Positions 1-7,787 of a DNA stretch of 64,000 bases are shown in pieces. The first letter of the stretch is position 1. Each line of letters starts with the position of its first letter. Both the position numbers and the translations under genes were made by a program. Below the pieces are notes generated by a model. It was given only the letters and a program-made list of their open reading frames with translations, ran no database searches and was not told the origin of the DNA. Source of the stretch: Aquificaceae bacterium (GTDB lineage Bacteria > Aquificota > Aquificia > Aquificales > Aquificaceae); the NCBI GenBank assembly GCA_037481935.1, contig JBBFKQ010000006.1, positions 55,916 to 119,915 of the forward strand. The letters are read 5' to 3'.

Positions 1-1564
1 TTGCTGACATGGGAACGGTTACCACCTGAGCCTGCGTGTCTATTATAACAGCACCATTCATGTTGCCTGTTGATGTGAGAGGCGGGCTGAATTCCACCAC
101 TGCACTGCAGACCTCACCGGGTCTTAGACGGTAGGCACGGCTGGAGGTTGGTATAGGTAGAGGCGTAAGAGTTGGAAAGCTGGGATCACGCAATAAATTT
201 TCATATGGTGGAACACACGGTCCACCGCCTGGTGCTGTCACATAACCAGTATTACACGTGCAGCTTATGGACTTCAGCACCAGCCCACTGCCTGCGACTG
301 AGAGGTTAAACTCAAGGTCTGAACCGCTGGTGTTTCTGATAATGAGTGTCTGGGCATAGGTGTTGAGCCTTTTTACAGCTCCAAAATCTATGTATGTGGG
401 GCTCACGTATATGTAGTTTCCTGTAAGAGAACCAGCCACGCCTACGAAAGACCTCCGGACAGGCTCTGCTCCTATTATGGGTATTATAATACTACCGGGA
501 AAGACGCCGGGCGTCTGTGGAGCAAAACCAATTATGGCAGTGCAGTCAACGGTCGTATTTTCCCTGCAGGTGTCGGGGCATGAGTAGTTTATCAGCCTGA
601 AGTATGTTCCCACAACCGAGGGAGTTCCTATTTGAATAGTTCCATTCTGGGGGTTAGGTGGAACAGTAGCGGGGTCATCTGGACAAGTAAAGGTTACCCT
701 GACCGCCTCTTGAGCTTGCCCACCCACTGGAGCGTATATATACTGCCCCAGCTGAGACCTTCCGCTAAGATAAATCGTTGCATTGGAAGGTCCACCTCCT
801 GGACCACTGTTAAGGTCTCTTAACCTCAAATAACCGTAGTAGAGTTCTTTTTCTGGACCGCCTATACCTCCCTGTGGAGAGAAAGAGACGCTTATCTGGC
901 AGAAGTTTTTAGAGCAGTCAGCGTTATCCGTGGCATACTGAAGCACTGCATCGTTGCAGGTGGTTGCAGTTATTCCAAAAGAGGCGTAGTCTGGACTGTC
1001 CTGTGAAAGAATTACTGCAGGGGAGGAAAACCTGAGGGGGTCACCGCTGGCATTGCATATGCGAAGGGTCATGTTTCTCTGCTCGTAGTAGGCTGTTGAT
1101 GGAAACTCAAAGGCAAAGCCTGTCTGATATGGGTTTGTATCTATTCTGACGACCCTCAGCGCGGTCCCACTTCCTATCAATTGCTGCACATAGGTTTTCT
1201 GGGTGTTGCAGACTGTTCCGTCTCCATCATCGTCGTAAACTATGGCGATATTTCCCGAATAGTTCTGCTTGAACCTTGGAGTAAACCTGACGGTAAACCT
1301 GCAGTCCTGTCCATAGTTGAGGCTTGTGCTGTTGCAGGAGTTGGATATGATATCAAAGTCCGGGTAGCCGGAGCTTACATTAACAGAACATATCCTCAAC
1401 ACTGCATCACCCACATTGGTTATGGCAAACTCCGCCTGACTGGTGGAATCTATGGTCACAGTTCTGAAATCGTAGGGGCTTGAAGGGAAAACCCTTATTT
1501 GTGGAGCGGAAAAAACCGCAGAGCTCAGAATTGACGTTGTCAGAATAATGCCTTTCACTTTCAT
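1..1564 (-). CDS. Secreted ASH/choice-of-anchor-D-like repeat protein (3' end outside window)
   Basis: The frame is open from an ATG at 1564 to base 1, so at least 521 codons are seen and the C-terminus is missing. A strong AAGGAGG ribosome site lies just upstream of the ATG. The N-terminus is a classical signal peptide of about 20 residues (start MKVKGIILTTS, hydrophobic core, cleavage near VFSA-P). The mature part shows repeated immunoglobulin-like blocks of the ASH/HYDIN or choice-of-anchor-D kind: segments such as FRTVTIDSTSQAEFAITN, CRFTVRFTP, YIDFGAV and QTLIIRNTSGSDLEF recur. It has many Cys residues, including SCTC and paired Cys in DNADCSKNFC. It is probably exported and cell-surface or periplasmic. 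It lies 12 bases downstream of a lipoprotein gene and is likely co-transcribed with it. The exact role is unknown. Confidence 0.75.
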   Translation of the reverse strand, partial: MKVKGIILTTSILSSAVFSAPQIRVFPSSPYDFRTVTIDSTSQAEFAITNVGDAVLRICSVNVSSGYPDFDIISNSCNSTSLNYGQDCRFTVRFTPRFKQNYSGNIAIVYDDDGDGTVCNTQKTYVQQLIGSGTALRVVRIDTNPYQTGFAFEFPSTAYYEQRNMTLRICNASGDPLRFSSPAVILSQDSPDYASFGITATTCNDAVLQYATDNADCSKNFCQISVSFSPQGGIGGPEKELYYGYLRLRDLNSGPGGGPSNATIYLSGRSQLGQYIYAPVGGQAQEAVRVTFTCPDDPATVPPNPQNGTIQIGTPSVVGTYFRLINYSCPDTCRENTTVDCTAIIGFAPQTPGVFPGSIIIPIIGAEPVRRSFVGVAGSLTGNYIYVSPTYIDFGAVKRLNTYAQTLIIRNTSGSDLEFNLSVAGSGLVLKSISCTCNTGYVTAPGGGPCVPPYENLLRDPSFPTLTPLPIPTSSRAYRLRPGEVCSAVVEFSPPLTSTGNMNGAVIIDTQAQVVTVPMSA

Positions 1565-1576
1565 ATCAACCCCTCC

Positions 1577-2293
1577 TTACTGACATGGTGTATCTGTAAA
1601 GGAACCATAAGGACTACCCTTAGGGAAATCTGCAAATTGCACTGTAAAGGGCACCCTGACAACTTTCTCTTTTCCACTGTAAAGCTCCCTTCCGTAGAAT
1701 TCTATCACACCGTTGTACAGGCAGTTGTCCAGTACAGTGGTGCAGTAGTTGACCAGAGTGTTAGATTTCCATGAAGAGGGGACAACCGTGATTTCCTGAA
1801 TTGACTCTCCTTTCTTGATCTCTATCCTGACCTCATCACCGTTTGCGTATTGTCTTTCAAATCTGCCTTCCGGAGATTCCGGATGAACGCTAAAACCCAC
1901 GAGTCCCTCATAACCACCTGCCATTAACTGTCTGCAGTCCGGATATCTCTCGCAGTTGTTTGTGGGGGAGGCGGAAAGAAATGATACTTTATAGCGGGTA
2001 AAGGCTACAGGCGAGGGATTTTGAGTTACTGGGTTGCCCAGAGCATCTTTTATGGTCTCCGCTTTAAACTTTATAAGGACTGTGTCAGTCTGAAAGTTGT
2101 ATACATCTCTCCCATTACTGCATGTGAGAAAGAAAATATCGCTCTGTAAAGCAGAGCCCGTTCTGGTCTCAAAACCCAAAACATAAACTAAAGTGCTTCC
2201 ATAGACCCCGCCTATGCTTGAACCGCCACCTCCTCCTCCACATCCCGCCAGTGCCATTACTATGAGTCCAACTGGAAGCAAGAGCCTATTCAT
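1577..2293 (-). CDS. Cysteine-containing lipoprotein of unknown function
   Basis: This 238-residue protein starts MNRLLLPVGL and has a clear lipobox LAGC at residues 15-18, followed by a run of glycines as a flexible tether, so it should be lipid-anchored in the outer envelope. An AGGAGGGG ribosome site precedes the ATG. The mature domain holds several Cys residues (FLTCSNG, TNNCERYPDC, VNYCTTVLDNC and the C-terminal TPCQ), which suggests disulfides. I do not recognise the fold; the predicted beta-strand-rich texture is like the neighbouring ASH-type protein. It lies between that gene and a PilP/GspC-like gene, so a surface-appendage or secretion-linked role is possible but not shown. Confidence 0.75.
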   Translation of the reverse strand: MNRLLLPVGLIVMALAGCGGGGGGSSIGGVYGSTLVYVLGFETRTGSALQSDIFFLTCSNGRDVYNFQTDTVLIKFKAETIKDALGNPVTQNPSPVAFTRYKVSFLSASPTNNCERYPDCRQLMAGGYEGLVGFSVHPESPEGRFERQYANGDEVRIEIKKGESIQEITVVPSSWKSNTLVNYCTTVLDNCLYNGVIEFYGRELYSGKEKVVRVPFTVQFADFPKGSPYGSFTDTPCQ

Positions 2294-2297
2294 ATTC

Positions 2298-2327
2298 CCC
2301 TCCTTGCATTGTTATAGTTATTATAAT
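2298..2327 (-). promoter_or_regulatory. Promoter -10 and ribosome site for the lipoprotein/ASH pair
   Basis: A TATAAT hexamer on the minus strand (2325 to 2320) lies in the palindrome ATTATAAT (2320-2327). The predicted start of transcription near 2313 gives a leader of about 20 bases that contains AGGAGGGG before the ATG at 2293. Unlike most promoters here, this one gives a leadered mRNA with a Shine-Dalgarno site. No clear -35 box was found. Confidence 0.45.
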
Positions 2328-2336
2328 CATAAACCA

Positions 2337-2768
2337 TTATTTCCCCTCCTGCAAGAGTTCCATGAGTTTTTTCGGTGGTTGTCTTATGGGCTCGTCACCT
2401 CTTCCTGCTGGAGCTTCCGCAGGTTTGGCGACACCTTGACCTTTCTCCCAGCTAATTTTAATCCTCTTTACGCCTTCCTCATCCCTAGCAAGGATAAAAC
2501 CCCTCTGCACCCCCAGTATTTTCATACCCATGAACTCATCACCTCTTCTTAACCTCTTTACCTTGCCCTCCTCTCTCACCAATACGTAAAGCTCATTTTC
2601 TGAACTCACGTATCCCAGTATTTGCACCTTATCAATCTGAGGTTTATCGCCTTTTATCTGTGTAGGAGGATACCTTCTCTGTGGAGAAAAGGGATAGTTT
2701 TCAAGTATGGCCTGAACAGATGCAAAGCCATGAAAACTAATCAGTAGGCAGGCAATGAAAGCCCTCAT
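2337..2768 (-). CDS. Small exported PilP/GspC-like protein
   Basis: The protein is 143 residues if started at the ATG at 2768, where a signal peptide begins (MRAFIACLLISFHGFASVQA). A TTG six codons earlier overlaps the stop of the upstream gene and is less likely. The middle contains a short beta-rich segment, roughly residues 43-95, with GYVSSENELYVLV, LRRGDEF and GVQRGFILARDEEGVKRIKI. This resembles the small periplasmic homology domain of PilP and GspC, which contacts the secretin. The C-terminal part is Pro/Ala/Glu-rich and probably disordered. The family call is by motif pattern only. It is minus-strand, following a methyltransferase gene and preceding the lipoprotein. Confidence 0.6.
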   Translation of the reverse strand: MRAFIACLLISFHGFASVQAILENYPFSPQRRYPPTQIKGDKPQIDKVQILGYVSSENELYVLVREEGKVKRLRRGDEFMGMKILGVQRGFILARDEEGVKRIKISWEKGQGVAKPAEAPAGRGDEPIRQPPKKLMELLQEGK

Positions 2769-2782
2769 ACAAAAATTATAAC

Positions 2783-3586
2783 TCAATCCCTAAGTCGCAT
2801 AAGAACAATGAAGTAGCCAATAGTTCCATCCTCATACATGTTACTATGAATCCTCCATCTGTATATGAATTCTTTTAAAGTGTCCTCATGAATATGTTTA
2901 ATGACTTTATCATACTGAGCAGCCAAGGCATCGTAGAAAACATACCTTGTTTTTATCACATTTTGAGTTATTTCCTGCAGGACCATAATCTCAAAACCTT
3001 CTCTTTCCGCATAGCCAATAAAATCTGATACGATATGAAAATTTGCTCTTTCGTCGAACCTCTTTAAAAACTCATCACACAGGAGTGTATATCCTCCAAG
3101 CCTTAACAAGTTTTTGGCTCTGCTAAAGAGAACTTGTTTATCTTTTATGTACTGAGCAGATTCACAGAAGAGCAAGAGGTCATATTGTTTTTCCCTCTTA
3201 TATTCTTCAAATGTGGTTATGTAAAATCTGTCTGCACATTTTTTGTGTGTAGCCTTAGCGTAGTTTACAAGACCTTCATCTGGTGATATGCCCTCTGGGT
3301 CGTATCCCCTGTGCAGAAGCTCGCATACGCTTGTTCCCAGACCACATCCAACGTCAAGTATGCTATGAACCCCCTGTGGTATTAAGCCATATAGCCTTTC
3401 CGCCAATCGTTCCTGGGCGGTAAGTATAGATATGTCTGAATCACTATCCCAGAAACCATAATGCAGGTATCTAACCTCTCCATACTTACTGAGAAGTAGA
3501 GCATAGAAATTAAACGGGAATTCAAGCAGCCGGTAAGCCTTCTCTGAACCTTTCCTGCCAAAAAGCATCTTTAATCTCTTGAACAT
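2783..3586 (-). CDS. Class I SAM-dependent methyltransferase
   Basis: This 267-residue protein starts at the ATG at 3586. The frame stays open further upstream, but that part would run antisense through the start of the divergent gene. Motif I is DVGCGLGTS near residue 78, and LLFCESAQYIKD and LLRLGGYTLLCDE match later motifs of Rossmann-type methyltransferases. LHYGFWD near the N-terminus is typical of the glycine/sarcosine and tocopherol methyltransferase relatives. The substrate is unknown. A TATAAT hexamer ends six bases before the ATG, predicting a leaderless mRNA. The base composition is more AT-rich than in the following MDR gene. Confidence 0.75.
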   Translation of the reverse strand: MFKRLKMLFGRKGSEKAYRLLEFPFNFYALLLSKYGEVRYLHYGFWDSDSDISILTAQERLAERLYGLIPQGVHSILDVGCGLGTSVCELLHRGYDPEGISPDEGLVNYAKATHKKCADRFYITTFEEYKREKQYDLLLFCESAQYIKDKQVLFSRAKNLLRLGGYTLLCDEFLKRFDERANFHIVSDFIGYAEREGFEIMVLQEITQNVIKTRYVFYDALAAQYDKVIKHIHEDTLKEFIYRWRIHSNMYEDGTIGYFIVLMRLRD

Positions 3587-3592
3587 GATAGC

Positions 3593-3600
3593 ATTATAAT
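3593..3600. promoter_or_regulatory. Shared palindromic -10 for divergent leaderless genes
   Basis: ATTATAAT is its own reverse complement and gives TATAAT on both strands. The plus hexamer (3595-3600) is 7 bases from the ATG at 3608, and the minus hexamer (3598-3593) is 6 bases from the ATG at 3586. Both mRNAs would begin at or next to the start codon. Only 21 bases separate the two starts, so any -35 box lies in the opposite gene. Confidence 0.6.
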
Positions 3601-3607
3601 AAAGCAC

Positions 3608-4639
3608 ATGCGTGCAGTTATAATTGAAAACTTTGGGGGTCATGAAAATCTTAAATATGTTGAGGATTTTCCAGAACCACATATAAGGGAAGATGAAGTC
3701 CTCATAAGGGTAGAGGCTGTAGCCCTCAATCACCTTGACATATGGGTCAGAACTGGAGCCCTTGCGGTGAAGCCAGAGCTTCCGCACATACTCGGCTCTG
3801 ATGTGAGCGGTGTGGTGGAAAAGGTGGGAAGCCTCGTAAGGGACATAAAGGAGGGGGATGAGGTGGTAGTGGCTCCAGGTCTTTCCTGTGGGGTGTGTTA
3901 CGAGTGCCAGTCAGGGCACGACAACCACTGCAGGCACTACGACATTCTTGGTCTGAAGTCCAGAGGAGGCTACGCCCAGTATGTGAGCGTGCCTGCAAGG
4001 AATGTGATAAAAAAGCCCTCAAACCTGAGCTTTGAGGAGGCAAGCTCTTATCCCCTTACATTCCTCACTGTTTGGAATGCCTTTGTGAACAAGGCACGGA
4101 TAAAGCCTTACCACAGAGTTTTAATATGGGGAGGCTCTTCTGGCGTGGGGGTGGCGGGCATCCAGCTTGCAAAGCTCTTTGGTGCCTTTGTTATAGCCAC
4201 CGCAGGCTCAGAGGAGAAGGCAAGAAGGTGCAGAGAGCTTGGAGCGGATGTGGTCATAAATCACTATGAAGAGGATGTGGTCAGAAGGGTCAGGGAGCTC
4301 TTCAAAGAAGGTGTGGACATAGTTATGGACCACGTGGGGAGCAAGACCTTCTGGAAGAGCGTGGAGTGCCTCAGAAGGGGTGGAAGGCTTGTCTTTTTTG
4401 GAACCACTACCGGCTCAGAGGCTCGTATAGATATAAGACATATCTTTGTCAGGGAGATTGAGCTTCTCGGAGTATACATGGGACCAAGGGCTGACCTTTT
4501 TAAAATAACGGAGCTCTTTGAAAGGGGTCTTTTAAAGCCCGTTGTTAGCAGGGTTTTTAAGCTTGAGGAGTCTCAGGAGGCCCACAGATACTTGGAGGAG
4601 TCAAAGCACTTTGGAAAGGTGGTGCTGAGAGTGGAGTGA
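3608..4639 (+). CDS. MDR-family (zinc-type alcohol dehydrogenase/quinone reductase-like) oxidoreductase
   Basis: The protein has 343 residues. The N-terminal GroES-like domain carries the structural zinc motif with Cys at about 94, 97, 100 and 108 (CGVCYEC, then HC). The NAD(P) fold begins with WGGSSGVGVAG near residues 174-184. The catalytic zinc ligands of classical alcohol dehydrogenases are not evident: the usual first Cys position reads NHLDIW and the GHE motif reads GSDVSG. It may therefore act like a zinc-poor MDR enzyme (enoyl or quinone reductase type) that keeps only the structural zinc. The substrate is unknown. It is probably leaderless. Its last 39 bases overlap the convergent CobW-like gene. 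Confidence 0.85.
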   Translation: MRAVIIENFGGHENLKYVEDFPEPHIREDEVLIRVEAVALNHLDIWVRTGALAVKPELPHILGSDVSGVVEKVGSLVRDIKEGDEVVVAPGLSCGVCYECQSGHDNHCRHYDILGLKSRGGYAQYVSVPARNVIKKPSNLSFEEASSYPLTFLTVWNAFVNKARIKPYHRVLIWGGSSGVGVAGIQLAKLFGAFVIATAGSEEKARRCRELGADVVINHYEEDVVRRVRELFKEGVDIVMDHVGSKTFWKSVECLRRGGRLVFFGTTTGSEARIDIRHIFVREIELLGVYMGPRADLFKITELFERGLLKPVVSRVFKLEESQEAHRYLEESKHFGKVVLRVE

Positions 4640-5929
4640 TGGGTTCCTAATTATAGCCTTTAAGGCGTTTACACGAGCGGCATCTATTCTGAGTGAGATT
4701 TTCGCTTTTGAAAGAACGAAGTACCTACCCACGTGAAACACAGTTTTATCTGGCAATTTCTTTATGATGTAAGAGGCAAAGCCATCTGGTATATCCCATA
4801 AAATGATATTTTCTGTATTAATATTTTTCAATAAATTTACCAGACTATATATATCCTCAAAGTTAAGCTGAACTATTAGAGAGGATTTGAAGTTAATCGG
4901 ACATTCTAAACTACAACTTGAGGTAATCAGCACAGAATCGCTCAGATCTTGTGTAATCAACCACTCAACCGCAGTAATTTCTGGAACAGGATTTCCATCC
5001 AGGTAGGCTATGCCGTATCTTCTGTCAAACTCCCCTAGGGGGAGCATTTTTTGCCAATCCAGATCCTTTTTCTCGGGAAAGGGTGGTAGTAAAAGGCTAC
5101 CGTATCCTATAAAGGTTATAAAGTTCTGTGAAACGTATTCTACAGCACTCCAACTCATATGATTTCTGGTCCAGTTTATGCCTACAGGAAACGGACTTTC
5201 AACTACCTTGAGGAAACCTTTAGCCCTTATTACATTTCTTGGGAGTTTATTCAAAAAAACCTCAATATCGTACATGGAATAATATCCGCTCAGGTATAAT
5301 GTTGTCTGAGAAAACCTATTTCTGGCACTTTCTGACAGCCTATTCTTGAATTTATCGGTTCTTCTCATGGGTATTGCTTCAACAAAGTTAAAAAAGTTGT
5401 CTTCCACTACACCCTCGCAGCACAGGAAAGCTGGTTTTTCGTCAAGAGCTTCCATGAGCTCTTTTAGTTCCCTGTTAGTTACCGTATCACATTTAGTTAT
5501 AACTATGCAGTCTGCATACTGAAGCTGTGCTGTAAATACGGGCTCGTTTCGTAAATCGCACCAATTATCTGCAGGTACCACACATATAACTATGTAGGAA
5601 TTAAAGCCCGATAACTCCATAGCTTCCATAACAGGGAAAGGGTCAGAAAGCCCAGATGTTTCAATTATGAGTGCCTCCGCAGTATTTCTTACTCTATACA
5701 GAGCTTCAAGTAGCTCTCCAGAACCATCACAACAAAAACACTTACCCTCAATCCCCATTACTGGGAGGCTTTCCAGATAGAATCTTATCCTGTCGTAACT
5801 AACATCCCCAAAGTCGTTTACTATGATAGCAGGTTTTCTGTCCTTATACTGAGCCAATAAACTGTTAAGTATGAATGTGGTTTTACCACTACCTAAAAAC
5901 CCTGTTACTAAGAAGGCAGAAGCATTCAT
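4601..5929 (-). CDS. CobW/COG0523-family G3E GTPase (metal chaperone-like)
   Basis: The protein has 442 residues. The Walker A motif GFLGSGKTT is at residues 10-18. The family's metal-binding CxCC motif is present as GKCFCCDG (Cys 64, 66, 67). Further G motifs are IIETSGLSDP and ITKCD. COG0523 GTPases move Zn, Co, Ni or other metals into target proteins. The C-terminal half is longer and more divergent than in typical members. The start overlaps the stop of the upstream beta-propeller gene, so the two are co-transcribed and presumably work together, perhaps in metal handling for an exported protein. The 3' end overlaps the convergent MDR gene. Confidence 0.85.
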   Translation of the reverse strand: MNASAFLVTGFLGSGKTTFILNSLLAQYKDRKPAIIVNDFGDVSYDRIRFYLESLPVMGIEGKCFCCDGSGELLEALYRVRNTAEALIIETSGLSDPFPVMEAMELSGFNSYIVICVVPADNWCDLRNEPVFTAQLQYADCIVITKCDTVTNRELKELMEALDEKPAFLCCEGVVEDNFFNFVEAIPMRRTDKFKNRLSESARNRFSQTTLYLSGYYSMYDIEVFLNKLPRNVIRAKGFLKVVESPFPVGINWTRNHMSWSAVEYVSQNFITFIGYGSLLLPPFPEKKDLDWQKMLPLGEFDRRYGIAYLDGNPVPEITAVEWLITQDLSDSVLITSSCSLECPINFKSSLIVQLNFEDIYSLVNLLKNINTENIILWDIPDGFASYIIKKLPDKTVFHVGRYFVLSKAKISLRIDAARVNALKAIIRNPSLHSQHHLSKVL

Positions 5930-7197
5930 ATTAAGAAGGCTCTCGCTACCCTTTCAAATACTTGATAAAAGTCTCTCACCACCTGCCCCTGAGCCTGTCC
6001 AGATGCAGCAGTCTGAATCCTTTTGATTATTTCCCAGTTAATTGTATCTACTACAAATACGCTGTCAGCCAATCTGTTCGTTATATACATTTTGTTTCCA
6101 ACAAAAACAGCATGCCCCATGTGCCTGCCAACACCAGTATCCACAACTTTAACTGTTCTCCTCTGATTCAAATCAATAACCTCAAACTTAGTATCTCCAT
6201 ACTGTGTTATAACAGCATACCTGTTATTCGGTGTCACGTAAGCATGTCCCACACCTTTTACAGCCGAGTTTATTTTCGCAAGTTCCAGTCTCGTATCGGA
6301 GTCATATATAGCTATTGTTGTACCTTCAAAGGGACTTGCCCCTCTATTGCACAGAATAAATAGCTTTCCATCGTTTGTAAAATTGCCATGATGTCCCTCT
6401 ATCCTCTGGATATTTTCTGTCTCTGGTGGACTTAAGGATGGAGCAAGTATGGTTAACAGAGATGGTGATGCATAATTCGTTACGTTGAAAATATATACAT
6501 AGGGGACAGACGTTGTAACCTTAGGCTCGTTAAACTCAACAGTGACCCAGAGCTCCTTTCCTCTCCAGTCAAAGTAGTGTGGATTTCCTGCTACGTTAAC
6601 CTCTGCAAGAACATCCCCATTTCTGCTGATAAGATAAAACTTATTATCTGCGTAGTTGCCGATAGCGTATACTGCACCGTCTGGTGACCAGGAACCATGC
6701 ATTGTAAAATCGCCAGTATGAGTCGTATTTTGAACTGGTAGGTCTACAGTTCTCACAATCCTATTATCGGAAGTTCTTATAAAGACTACCCTCGTAGCAT
6801 TACCGTCCAGACCAGAGTGATTTACAGCAACTAAAGCTCCGTCCGGGGACACAACAGGATGTTTTGGTCTGTTGCCTGTTTCCACGTTTGAAATTAATTG
6901 AAGTCTTTCTGTATCTATAATACTGACGGTTCTATTGCTAGGTGAATTGTTTGCTACATATAAAAACTTACTATCCTTTGATACAGAACCCAACGTGCCA
7001 CCAGCACCATTAGTTTCTATGACTCTTATGATTTCATCAATATCTGGGTCAATAACTACAACTTTACCATCTCCCCTTAATGCAAAAACTGGAAGTTTTC
7101 CGCCTCCATTGCCCCCACATGATACAGCGTTAATACTGAGTAAGAGATAGGCACCGCTGAAACCTGCTGTCACCAAAAGCTGTCTTCTAGTAACCAT
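5926..7197 (-). CDS. Exported YVTN-type beta-propeller lipoprotein
   Basis: The protein has 423 residues. The N-terminus has a twin-arginine-like start (MVTRRQLLVTAGF), a hydrophobic stretch and a lipobox-like AVSC with Cys 27, followed by GGNGGGK. Tat export of a folded, possibly cofactor-loaded protein is therefore plausible. The rest is repeated propeller blades: KFLYVANNSPSNRTVSIID, ALVAVNHSG, RYAVITQYG and KMYITNRLADSVFVVD are YVTN/cytochrome d1-like repeats. There is no CxxCH motif, so no covalent heme is expected. The gene forms an operon with the CobW-like GTPase. AGGAGGT lies 7 bases before the ATG. The promoter is a strong -35/-10 with a palindrome in its spacer. Confidence 0.8.
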   Translation of the reverse strand: MVTRRQLLVTAGFSGAYLLLSINAVSCGGNGGGKLPVFALRGDGKVVVIDPDIDEIIRVIETNGAGGTLGSVSKDSKFLYVANNSPSNRTVSIIDTERLQLISNVETGNRPKHPVVSPDGALVAVNHSGLDGNATRVVFIRTSDNRIVRTVDLPVQNTTHTGDFTMHGSWSPDGAVYAIGNYADNKFYLISRNGDVLAEVNVAGNPHYFDWRGKELWVTVEFNEPKVTTSVPYVYIFNVTNYASPSLLTILAPSLSPPETENIQRIEGHHGNFTNDGKLFILCNRGASPFEGTTIAIYDSDTRLELAKINSAVKGVGHAYVTPNNRYAVITQYGDTKFEVIDLNQRRTVKVVDTGVGRHMGHAVFVGNKMYITNRLADSVFVVDTINWEIIKRIQTAASGQAQGQVVRDFYQVFERVARAFLI

Positions 7198-7228
7198 GCT
7201 TTTTACCTCCTGGAATTTTGTGAATTGA

Positions 7229-7257
7229 AGTATACATAATTATGTATGTAATGTCAA
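7229..7257 (-). promoter_or_regulatory. Sigma70-type promoter with operator-like palindrome
   Basis: On the minus strand TTGACA (7257-7252), a 17-base spacer and TATACT (7234-7229) form a near-consensus promoter for the propeller/CobW operon. The 16-base perfect palindrome ATACATAATTATGTAT (7232-7247) fills most of the spacer and enters the -10 box. This is a standard place for a dimeric repressor to bind. The leader is about 25 bases and contains AGGAGGT. Confidence 0.65.
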
Positions 7258-7336
7258 TAATTTTTGATTATAGGACCTAAACCTTGTATTATATAGTAAA
7301 TTCAAAATATTTGTATAAATAATTTTCTTTAGATAA

Positions 7337-7364
7337 TTGACCTTTAAAATGTTTATATTATAAT
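7337..7364 (+). promoter_or_regulatory. Promoter for the hypothetical gene/lpxB operon, leaderless
   Basis: TTGACC (7337-7342), a 16-base spacer and TATAAT (7359-7364) precede the ATG at 7371 by six bases. Transcription should start at the A of the ATG. No Shine-Dalgarno site is possible with this geometry. Confidence 0.65.
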
Positions 7365-7370
7365 ATTTAA

Positions 7371-7787
7371 ATGCCCATACAGGAAAGCTACAGGCAGGTG
7401 GCTCTTGAGAGGCTTGAAAATCTATGTGGTGAGCTGAAAAGCAGGCTAAAGAGCCTGATTGAGGAAGTTGACCCAGAAGACCTTGAGTTTGGCGTAAGGC
7501 TTGAGCTGGAGGCACCGGAGCTGGAGGAGCTCTGGAGGCTGGCGGTGGAAGAAAACAACTACATGGAGGTGGTTTTTACAGAAGTCATGGAGCATCACGA
7601 CGGGGCTTATCTGAAGGCTACTTTCAGAAATTCTTTAGAGGGATGTTATTCGGAGAGATATGTGAACATCTGGAGCTCCGGCAGAGTGGAACTCTCTCAT
7701 GCCTTATTTATGGAGCTTGAGGGTATTAGGGTAAGGATTGAAAAGAAGGGAGAAGGCATCTTCAGCGTGTTTGCCCAGTCTGAATGA
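7371..7787 (+). CDS. Hypothetical protein upstream of lpxB
   Basis: This 138-residue, acidic, Glu/Leu-rich soluble protein has no signal peptide. The first about 60 residues look helical (heptad-like LERLENLCGELKSRLKSLIEEV). The rest looks mixed, with EVMEHHDGAYLKATFRNSLEGC. I recognise no family. It ends in an ATGA overlap with lpxB, so it is translationally coupled to lipid A synthesis, and a regulatory or accessory envelope role is possible. The start is fixed by the leaderless promoter just upstream. Confidence 0.7.
   Translation: MPIQESYRQVALERLENLCGELKSRLKSLIEEVDPEDLEFGVRLELEAPELEELWRLAVEENNYMEVVFTEVMEHHDGAYLKATFRNSLEGCYSERYVNIWSSGRVELSHALFMELEGIRVRIEKKGEGIFSVFAQSE

Noticed and set aside
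3587..3787. N-terminal extension of the methyltransferase to 334 residues
   Set aside because: The extra 67 codons run antisense into the divergent MDR gene, and the conserved part and promoter geometry point to the ATG at 3586.
7240..7515. 91-codon open frame across the promoter region before lpxB
   Set aside because: It covers both promoters and is antisense to a coding gene, with no protein-like features.
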